In this document: one piece after another, positions 25,320 to 32,447 of the stretch
How the letters are laid out: every line of letters begins with the position of its first letter
Position numbering within the stretch: position 1 is the stretch's first letter
NCBI GenBank assembly: GCA_020434365.1
Contig: JAGRAX010000011.1
Location: 1 to 32,447 of the forward strand
Reading direction: 5' to 3'
Length of the DNA stretch: 32,447 nt
Source: Bdellovibrionales bacterium
Lineage (GTDB): Bacteria; Bdellovibrionota_G; JALEGL01; JAGRMV01
The notes under the pieces: generated by a model
Seen by the model: the letters and a program-made list of their open reading frames with translations, nothing else
The model's database searches: none
What the model was told of the DNA's origin: nothing
Translations under genes and position numbers: made by a program

Positions 25320-28300
25320 TTATTTCGCGCTGGTACTTGGCCCCTCAACCTCCTCAATTTGTGTAATTGATACAGATTCAACATGATCTGCCGAATCTTG
25401 CTCATATTCATCATCATGGTCGTCTGCACTCACCTTCAATCCAAGGCTTCGATAATTTGAAAGCCCCGTACCTGCAGGAATCAATCTTCCCATGACCAAG
25501 TTTTCTTTCAAGCCTCTTAAGTAATCGACTTTTCCATTGATTGCAGCCTCGGTAAATACCTTGGTGGTCTCCTGGAAAGAAGCAGCCGAAATGAATGACT
25601 CCGTAGAAAGAGACGCCTTCGTGATTCCCAAAAGAAGTGGCGCTGCCGCTGCTGGCTTACCTTTCTTCTTTTTCACTTTTTCGTTTTCCTCCAAGAATAC
25701 GGCTTTATTAACATGCTCTCCTACCAAGAAAGACGTATCACCGCTATCAGTAATAGTAATTTTTCTCAGCATCTGCCTTACAATCGTTTCAATGTGCTTG
25801 TCGTTAATTTTTACACCTTGAAGACGATAAACCTCTTGAACCTCATCAACCATATATTTGGCCAATTCTTTTTCTCCAAGAACTGTAAGAATGTCATGAG
25901 GATTTGCCGAACCATCCATCAAAGGCTCACCGGCCCTTACGCGATCACCTTCTAGAACAGAAACATGCTTTCCCTTAGCAATCAAATATTCTCTGACTTC
26001 ACCCACCTCAGGTGTAACAATGACTTTTCGTTTTCCTTTGGTGTCTTTACCAAACGAAACCACCCCATCAATTTCCGAAATTACAGCAATCTCTCTAGGT
26101 TTTCTGGCTTCGAAGAGCTCAGCTACTCTAGGCAAACCACCTGTAATATCCTTCGTTTTTGTGGTCTCACGAGGGATCTTCGCAATGGTTCCTCCCGAAG
26201 GAACTTTTTCACCGTTGCCCACGAGCAAAATGGCCCCAACAGGAAGCATATAGTTGATATCTGATCCTGTTCTAAACTTAAGGGGATCTCCGCTTTTATC
26301 ATGCAAAGAAACTCGAGGACGCGCATTGGGATCTCTAGACTCAATGATGACTTTACTCGAAACTCCAGTCACAGGATCTACTTTTTCCTGCACTGTCTGA
26401 CCTTCAATCAAATCATTGTATTTCACATACCCTTCGGTTTCGGTCAAAATCGGAATCGTATAAGGATCCCAATCAGCAATCATTTCACCCGCTTTGATCG
26501 AATCACCATCGGCTTTATAAAGCTGGGCACCGTAAATGATCGGGTGTTTTTCTTTCTCTCGACCTGAAGGATCGACAATCCAGATCTCGGCATTCCGGTT
26601 CATGACCGTCATGCGACCGTCTTTATTTTGTACGGTCGTGACATTGACCAACTTGACCACGCCTTTATTTTTTGCTTCCAAGGTGGATTGTTCAGCCCTT
26701 CTTGTAGCTGTACCCCCAACGTGGAAGGTTCTCATGGTCAACTGAGTTCCTGGCTCACCAATGGACTGCGCAGCAATGACACCAACAGCCTCACCAAGGT
26801 TAACCAAACGACCTCTCGCAAGATCTCGTCCATAACAAAGTGTACAAATTCCTCTTCTCGTCTGACAGGTAAGTACAGATCGAATACGAATTTTCTCTAT
26901 CACTGCCTGATCAATTTTCTGTACGTACTCTTCATCAATCTCAGTATTGGCTGGAACAATAACTTCTCCGGAATACGGATCTACGATGTCTTCCAGAGCC
27001 ACTCGACCAAGCACTCTATCGCCCAAAGGCTCAACAACATCTCCACCCTCGATCAAAGATCCTACATAAATTCCATCGAGCGTTTTACAGTCGTATTCAG
27101 TGATAATCGCATCTTGTGCAACATCCACCAATCGACGGGTGAGATATCCTGAGTTTGCCGTTTTGAGCGCTGTATCCGCCAAACCTTTTCGAGCTCCATG
27201 AGTCGAAGTAAAGTACTGAAGAACCGTCAACCCTTCTTTAAAGTTTGCGGTAATTGGAGTTTCGATGATTTCACCAGAAGGCTTGGCCATCAAACCACGC
27301 ATCCCAGCAAGCTGACGAAGCTGCTGAGCACTACCTCTAGCTCCAGAATCAGCCATCATATAGATAGAGTTAAAGCTTGGCATTTCAAGCTTTTCTCCAG
27401 CAGATTCCACGCGGTCAATTCCAATTTCTTTCATCATCTCGGAAGCAATTTGCTCAGAAACTTGCGCCCACGTATCAATCACCTTGTTGTATCTCTCACC
27501 AAAAGTAATCAATCCATCGGTATACTGCTGCTGAATTTTTTGTACAGTCTCAGTAGCTTGGTCAATCAAAGTATACTTCTTTGCAGGAATCTTCATGTCA
27601 TCCATACAAATTGAAAGTCCAGCTCGAGTAGAATACGTAAAACCCAAATTTTTGAGACGATCAGCCAACAAAATGGTCTTCTTCTGATCACCAAGTCGGT
27701 AGGCTTTATCAATCAGCTCCGCAAGAGGTTTTTTCCCCATAGGACGGTTGACCATATCAAAAGGAATTTCATTGGGAACAATATCGTAAAAAATTACGCG
27801 GCCTACAGTAGTCTCGTAACGCTTTCCTGCAATCCTAACCGTAATTTTTGCATGAGCATCAACCTCGCCCGCATCAAAAGCCATGCGAACTTCATCAGGA
27901 CCGGAAAAAATCTTTCCTTCCCCGGCTACGCCCACACCTTCTCGCGTAAGATAATACAAACCCAGAACAATATCCTGACTCGGAATGATTACGGGTTTTC
28001 CGTTCGCAGGAGAAAGAATATTGTTGGTTGACATCATAAGCACACGCGCTTCAACCTGAGCTTCTACAGATAGAGGCACATGAACAGCCATCTGGTCACC
28101 ATCAAAGTCGGCGTTAAAGGCCATACATACAAGAGGATGAAGCTGAATGGCTTTACCTTCAATCAAAACAGGTTCAAAAGCCTGAATCCCCAATCTATGC
28201 AGCGTAGGTGCTCTGTTAAGCATCACAGGATGCTCTCGAACCACTTCGTCGAGAATGTCCCATACTTCATCAATTTCACTTTCCACCATTTTTTTGGCGG

Positions 28301-29489
28301 CTTTTACCGTAGTGACCAGACCTCTTTCTTCGAGGCGGTTATAAATAAACGGTTTAAAGAGCTCGAGAGCCATTTTTTTCGGGATTCCACACTGATGGAG
28401 ACGCAACTCAGGACCCACAACAATAACGGAACGACCTGAGTAATCTACGCGTTTTCCCAAAAGGTTCTGACGAAAACGACCTTGTTTCCCCTTGATAAGA
28501 TCTGAAAGAGACTTAAGAGGTCTTTTGTTTGCACCTGTAATTGGACGACCTCTACGACCGTTATCAAACAATGCATCTACAGCTTCTTGAAGCATGCGTT
28601 TTTCGTTACGTACGATAATCTCAGGAGCATTGAGCTCGATCAATCGTTTGAGACGATTGTTTCGATTGATCACTCGTCGATACAAATCATTAAGATCTGA
28701 AGTCGCAAAACGACCACCATCCAAAGGAACCAATGGCCTGAGATCTGGGGGAAGCACCGGAAGCACTTCAAGGACCATCCACTCAGGTTTATTTCCAGAT
28801 TCTCTAAACGCTTCAACAACTTTAAGCCTCTTAGAAAGTTTTTTCTTTTTGATTTCAGAACCAGTTTCAATCAGCTCAGCACGAAGCTCCTTGGCAAGAT
28901 CATCCAAATCTAAACTCGCAAGCAGTGTACGAACCGCTTGAGCACCCATGTCAGCTTCGAAAGATCCCTCACCATATTCTTCAACAGCTTCGTAATATTT
29001 TTCATCGCTGAGAACTTCGCCAAACTTTAGGTCCGTGCCACCTGGTTCGGTCACTACGTAAGCTTCAAAGTAAATCACTCTCTCCATATCTTTGAGAGTG
29101 ACATCCAAAAGATTTCCAATACGGCTGGGCAAAGATTTCAGAAACCAAATGTGCGTAACAGGCGCAGCAAGAGCAATATGCCCCATACGATCACGTCTTA
29201 CCTTGGACTCAATGACCTCAACCCCACATTTTTCACACACGATCCCTCGGTGCTTCATACGTTTGTATTTTCCACAAATACATTCGTAGTCTTTCACAGG
29301 TCCAAAGGTCTTCGCACAGAACAAACCATCTCTCTCAGGCTTGAAGGTTCTGTAGTTGATGGTCTCGGGTTTTTTGATTTCACCATGAGACCACTCCATA
29401 ACTTTGTCTGGAGAGGAAAGCCCTACTTTAATGGCTTCGAAAGAAAGAGGGTCTTTGGGTTTTTCAAAAAACGTGAAAATATTTTCCAT
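25320..29489 (-). CDS. rpoC: DNA-directed RNA polymerase subunit beta'
   Basis: The 1389-aa protein is a complete beta'. Visible landmarks are the N-terminal zinc-binding Cys70/Cys72/Cys85/Cys88 ([19 protein letters not shown]), the catalytic NADFDGD (459-465) holding the active-site Mg, the second zinc site [15 protein letters not shown], and [13 protein letters not shown] in the trigger-loop region. A large insertion of about 190 residues follows it, as in proteobacterial beta' (SI3), then the C-terminal [17 protein letters not shown]. The extreme C-terminus is acidic. Size and the insertion place it with Proteobacteria-type polymerases, unlike most of the rpoB fragment upstream. Start ATG 29489 has GGGAG; it begins 26 nt after the rpoB stop. 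Confidence 0.98.
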   Translation of the reverse strand: MENIFTFFEKPKDPLSFEAIKVGLSSPDKVMEWSHGEIKKPETINYRTFKPERDGLFCAKTFGPVKDYECICGKYKRMKHRGIVCEKCGVEVIESKVRRDRMGHIALAAPVTHIWFLKSLPSRIGNLLDVTLKDMERVIYFEAYVVTEPGGTDLKFGEVLSDEKYYEAVEEYGEGSFEADMGAQAVRTLLASLDLDDLAKELRAELIETGSEIKKKKLSKRLKVVEAFRESGNKPEWMVLEVLPVLPPDLRPLVPLDGGRFATSDLNDLYRRVINRNNRLKRLIELNAPEIIVRNEKRMLQEAVDALFDNGRRGRPITGANKRPLKSLSDLIKGKQGRFRQNLLGKRVDYSGRSVIVVGPELRLHQCGIPKKMALELFKPFIYNRLEERGLVTTVKAAKKMVESEIDEVWDILDEVVREHPVMLNRAPTLHRLGIQAFEPVLIEGKAIQLHPLVCMAFNADFDGDQMAVHVPLSVEAQVEARVLMMSTNNILSPANGKPVIIPSQDIVLGLYYLTREGVGVAGEGKIFSGPDEVRMAFDAGEVDAHAKITVRIAGKRYETTVGRVIFYDIVPNEIPFDMVNRPMGKKPLAELIDKAYRLGDQKKTILLADRLKNLGFTYSTRAGLSICMDDMKIPAKKYTLIDQATETVQKIQQQYTDGLITFGERYNKVIDTWAQVSEQIASEMMKEIGIDRVESAGEKLEMPSFNSIYMMADSGARGSAQQLRQLAGMRGLMAKPSGEIIETPITANFKEGLTVLQYFTSTHGARKGLADTALKTANSGYLTRRLVDVAQDAIITEYDCKTLDGIYVGSLIEGGDVVEPLGDRVLGRVALEDIVDPYSGEVIVPANTEIDEEYVQKIDQAVIEKIRIRSVLTCQTRRGICTLCYGRDLARGRLVNLGEAVGVIAAQSIGEPGTQLTMRTFHVGGTATRRAEQSTLEAKNKGVVKLVNVTTVQNKDGRMTVMNRNAEIWIVDPSGREKEKHPIIYGAQLYKADGDSIKAGEMIADWDPYTIPILTETEGYVKYNDLIEGQTVQEKVDPVTGVSSKVIIESRDPNARPRVSLHDKSGDPLKFRTGSDINYMLPVGAILLVGNGEKVPSGGTIAKIPRETTKTKDITGGLPRVAELFEARKPREIAVISEIDGVVSFGKDTKGKRKVIVTPEVGEVREYLIAKGKHVSVLEGDRVRAGEPLMDGSANPHDILTVLGEKELAKYMVDEVQEVYRLQGVKINDKHIETIVRQMLRKITITDSGDTSFLVGEHVNKAVFLEENEKVKKKKGKPAAAAPLLLGITKASLSTESFISAASFQETTKVFTEAAINGKVDYLRGLKENLVMGRLIPAGTGLSNYRSLGLKVSADDHDDEYEQDSADHVESVSITQIEEVEGPSTSAK

Positions 29490-29515
29490 AATATCTTATC
29501 TCCCTTTTCTAACTT

Positions 29516-32447
29516 CTAGCTTTCAAGCTGAGTTTCTTTGCTTTGAGAGCCTTTTTCAAGCAGCTCAACATCCAAGCCCAAGGCCTTGAGTTCTTTTGTG
29601 AGTACGTTGAAGGACTCAGGCAAACCACATTCCAAACGATTCTCACCTTTAACAATGGCTTCATACATTCTCGTTCTTCCGGTGATATCGTCAGATTTTA
29701 CGGTTAAGAACTCTTGCAGGGCATAGGCAGCACCATAGGCTTCCAAAGCCCACACTTCCATCTCACCAAATCGCTGACCACCGTTTTGAGCCTTACCACC
29801 AAGTGGCTGTTGAGTAACCATGGTGTACGGACCAATTGAACGAGCATGAATCTTATCTGCAATCATGTGGTGCAGCTTAATAATGTACATGTTACCAACG
29901 GTTGTCTTTTCTTTAAATGCTTCACCCGTTCGGCCATCAAAGAGCTGTAGCTTGCCATCTTTTGGCAGACCAGCTTTTTCAAGCTCTTCTACAATCACTT
30001 CATTTGGCACACCGTTAAATGGTGGTGTTGCTACTTTATAGCCAAGTGCGCGCGCTGCCATACCAAGGTGTGTTTCAAACAGCTGCCCAAGATTCATACG
30101 ACTTGGTACACCAAGCGGGTTAAGAATCACATCAACTGGTGTTCCGTCTTCGGTAAATGGCATATCTGCTTCAGGCAAAATTCGTGCAACCACACCTTTG
30201 TTCCCGTGACGGCCAGCAAGTTTGTCGCCAACTGAAACTTTACGAAGCTGTGCAACAAAAATCTGAATTTGCATTAAAACGCCAGCTTTTAGTTCGTGGC
30301 CATTTTCGCGGCTAAAGATTTTTACGCCAACTACTTTACCGTGCTTGCCATTGCTCATTCGCTGAGACGTATCACGAACATCTTTGGCTTTTTCACCAAA
30401 GATTGCGCGGAGTAAGCGCTCTTCAGAGCTAAGCTCTTGCTCACCCTTTGGTGTAATCTTTCCAACCAACACATCGCCGGCTTTTACTTCCGCACCAACT
30501 TGAACAATACCGTTTTCGTCAAGATGACGAAGGCTCTCTTCACTTACGTTTGGAATATCTCGAGTAACAATTTCAGGGCCAAGCTTTGTTTCACGAACTT
30601 CAACCATAAAGTCATTAATATTAATGCTCGTAAGATCATCGTCTTTTACAACACGATCGCTCAAGATAATTGAGTCATCCATGTTGTATCCACCCCAAGG
30701 CATAAAGGCAACAATTAAGTCTTTTCCAAGCGCTAACTCTCCATCTGCGACGGAAGCGCCTTCAATTAATACATCGCCCTTTTTCACCTTTTGGCCACGA
30801 CTCACCACAACCTTTTGGTTAATGCTTCTGTCGTCGTTACTTTGTTCAAAATGAACTGGATGATATGTTTTTGTACCGTCTTTATATTTTACTAACACTT
30901 CGTTTGCGTCAGCTTTTACAACTTCGCCAGCTGCTTCAGCGGCAATTAATTGGCTTGTGTTGCGCGCAACGTCGCCTTCAATACCTGTTCCAACAATTGG
31001 GCTTTCAGTTTTTACAAGAGGAACGGCCTGACGTTGCATGTTTGAACCAGTCAAAGATCGGTCAATACGGTTCTTTTCAATAAATGGAATAAGCGATGCG
31101 GTTGAACCAAGGATTTGTTTATTCGCTGCATCCATATACGTTACTTCTGCTGCTTCAACTTCTTCTGGACTTAGGTGAAATCGTGCGCTCACACGATCTT
31201 CTTTAAAGCTACCATCTTTGTTTAACACGTTCCCTGCTTCAGCAATAATCTCCGCTGCTTCTTGCGCCGCATCAAGATACACTACTTCGTCAGTTACTTT
31301 GCCGTTTTTCACCTTTAGATACGGTGTTTCTAAGAAGCCGTATTCATTCACTTTTGCATATGTTGCCATGTTTAGTACAAGTCCAATGTTTGCACCTTCT
31401 GGTGTCTCAACAGAACAAAGACGACCATAATGCGTTGGATGAGCATCACGAACTTCTAATCCTGCACGTTCTCGGCTCAAGCCGCCAGGACCCATCGAAC
31501 TGAATCGGCGTTTATGAGAAAGTTCAGCAAGTGGGTTGGTTTGATCCATAAACTGCGAAAGCTGAGAGCTTGCAAAGAATTCTCGAACTGCCGCAACAAC
31601 AGGGCGGGCGTTAATGAGCGCACCAGGCGTTACTGTTTCAAGATCGCTCATACTCATGCGATCCATCGCATTTCGTTGCATTCGAAGCATACCAATGCGG
31701 AACTGGCGAGCCACCAACTCACCAACGAGCTTCACGCGACGATTTGAAAGCGCATCAATATCATCTGGCGCATCTTGCGTATTATTAAGGCGGATAAGTT
31801 CCTTAATAATCGCCACAAGATCTTCAAGGCGCATAACGCGGTTTTCGGTCGTGTTTGGCACATCAAGACTCAAACGTTGATTAATTTTGTGACGTCCAAC
31901 TCGGCTAAAGTCGAACCTCTTGAAATCAAAGAACATTTTTTCAATCATGCTGCGGGCGTTATCAACCGTAGCAAGATCACCAGGCCGAAGACGACGATAT
32001 ACTTCAATAAGCGCTTCGTTCGTGCCTTTGCTTGGATCTTTTTCAAGAGTCGCATCGATATATTTCACATCGCCAGTATCAACATCTGCAAAAAGCTCTT
32101 TAATACCCGTATTGCTTGAGTAGCCAAGCGCTCGAAGAAGCGTTGTTACTGCAATCTTTCGGCGACGATCAATCTTCACATATAGAGCACCGTTTGTTGC
32201 TGTTTCAAATTCAAGCCATGCGCCACGGCCCGGAATAACTTTAGCGCCGTAATAGTTTTTGCCAGCAACATTTTCTGCCGTAAAAAAGATACCAGCACTT
32301 CGAATAAGTTGGCTCACTACAACACGCTCAGCGCCATTAATCACAAACGTACCGCGATCAGTCATCCATGGATAATCGCCAAGATAAATTTCTTGCTCTT
32401 TTACTTCACCAGTCACTTTATTAGTTAGCTCAACATTTGCTTTCAAA
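29516..32447 (-). CDS. rpoB: DNA-directed RNA polymerase subunit beta, 5'-truncated by window edge and apparently chimeric
   Basis: 977 codons are present, open to the right edge; roughly the first 125-130 residues of beta are missing by comparison with E. coli numbering (first recognisable block is YPWMTDRGTFVINGAERVVV). The rifampicin region SSQLSQFMDQTNPLAELSHK followed by RRFSSMGPGGLSRERAG keeps the sensitive-type residues (Asp, His and Ser at the usual positions). VGDKLAGRHGNKGVVARILP and AQNGGQRFGEMEVWALEAYG are intact. From the first block to the stop it is about 270 residues shorter than E. coli beta, because both large proteobacterial insertions are absent. Codons before about 29.78 kb (reading from the right) favour CGT/CGC, CTT and GAT, unlike rpoC. 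The last ~80 codons (TVKSDDITGRTRMYEAIVKG onward) instead look like the rest of the contig. Confidence 0.93.
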   Translation of the reverse strand, partial: LKANVELTNKVTGEVKEQEIYLGDYPWMTDRGTFVINGAERVVVSQLIRSAGIFFTAENVAGKNYYGAKVIPGRGAWLEFETATNGALYVKIDRRRKIAVTTLLRALGYSSNTGIKELFADVDTGDVKYIDATLEKDPSKGTNEALIEVYRRLRPGDLATVDNARSMIEKMFFDFKRFDFSRVGRHKINQRLSLDVPNTTENRVMRLEDLVAIIKELIRLNNTQDAPDDIDALSNRRVKLVGELVARQFRIGMLRMQRNAMDRMSMSDLETVTPGALINARPVVAAVREFFASSQLSQFMDQTNPLAELSHKRRFSSMGPGGLSRERAGLEVRDAHPTHYGRLCSVETPEGANIGLVLNMATYAKVNEYGFLETPYLKVKNGKVTDEVVYLDAAQEAAEIIAEAGNVLNKDGSFKEDRVSARFHLSPEEVEAAEVTYMDAANKQILGSTASLIPFIEKNRIDRSLTGSNMQRQAVPLVKTESPIVGTGIEGDVARNTSQLIAAEAAGEVVKADANEVLVKYKDGTKTYHPVHFEQSNDDRSINQKVVVSRGQKVKKGDVLIEGASVADGELALGKDLIVAFMPWGGYNMDDSIILSDRVVKDDDLTSININDFMVEVRETKLGPEIVTRDIPNVSEESLRHLDENGIVQVGAEVKAGDVLVGKITPKGEQELSSEERLLRAIFGEKAKDVRDTSQRMSNGKHGKVVGVKIFSRENGHELKAGVLMQIQIFVAQLRKVSVGDKLAGRHGNKGVVARILPEADMPFTEDGTPVDVILNPLGVPSRMNLGQLFETHLGMAARALGYKVATPPFNGVPNEVIVEELEKAGLPKDGKLQLFDGRTGEAFKEKTTVGNMYIIKLHHMIADKIHARSIGPYTMVTQQPLGGKAQNGGQRFGEMEVWALEAYGAAYALQEFLTVKSDDITGRTRMYEAIVKGENRLECGLPESFNVLTKELKALGLDVELLEKGSQSKETQLES
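29709..29785. other. Probable chimeric junction inside rpoB
   Basis: Between the codon for Asn in AQNGG (29783-29785) and the start of TVKSDDITGR (about 29709) the gene changes character. To the right it lacks proteobacterial insertions and has a distinct codon choice; to the left it resembles the neighbouring deltaproteobacterial-type genes. The segment between encodes GGQRFGEMEVWALEAYGA, among the most conserved stretches of beta, which is where an assembler would most easily join two genomes. Recombination in nature is possible but less likely. Confidence 0.6.

Noticed and set aside
29516-32447. Horizontal transfer of rpoB as the explanation for its foreign character
   Set aside because: The switch falls inside one very conserved block, in the middle of a gene whose product must fit a multisubunit enzyme. 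An assembly join is simpler, though I cannot exclude recombination.

Overview
The window is a bacterial chromosome segment dominated by the housekeeping transcription and translation cluster. Almost all of it is on the minus strand, in the order rpoB (cut by the window edge) - rpoC - rpsL - rpsG - fusA - S10/spc/alpha ribosomal protein genes - rpoA - rplQ. The full-length RpoC (1389 aa, with the large proteobacterial-type insertion), RpoA, EF-G and MiaB look like a moderately A+T-rich member of the former Deltaproteobacteria (Bdellovibrionota/Myxococcota-like). This is judged from protein style only; I could run no database search.

Layout. 1-7.3 kb is mixed accessory and metabolic sequence: a partial metzincin-like protease (+), pyrE (-), a glutamate dehydrogenase (+), a 58-aa Tudor/SH3-like protein (-), a divergent archaeal-type (type II) GAPDH homologue behind miaB (-), and a PIG-L/LmbE lipoprotein (+). 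fabD and a TlpA-like thioredoxin gene (-) follow, up to 7.9 kb. A hairpin at about 7.97 kb separates these from the ribosomal block. From 8.0 to 25.2 kb, 31 genes from rpsL to rplQ run in one direction with no gap longer than 34 nt. A good promoter lies just upstream of rpsL. rpoC and rpoB fill 25.3-32.4 kb.

The cluster departs from the canonical order in several ways. rplC (L3) is absent between rpsJ and rplD, rpsN (S14) is absent between rplE and rpsH, and neither tuf nor infA is in its usual place. L17, L30, L24 and S17 carry long Lys/Ala/Ser/Thr-rich C-terminal tails resembling histone H1 tails.

Two places look damaged or artificial. secY has a frameshift best explained by a 14-nt deletion. 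The rpoB reading frame looks chimeric: its last ~80 codons resemble the rest of the contig, while the remainder lacks the proteobacterial beta insertions, has different codon use and reads like a Candidate Phyla Radiation (Saccharibacteria-like) RpoB. The likeliest explanation is a mis-assembly join near 29.71-29.78 kb, so sequence to the right of that point should not be assigned to the same organism without checking.

I saw no tRNA, rRNA, CRISPR array, insertion sequence or phage gene. No stretch longer than 300 bases lacks a gene.
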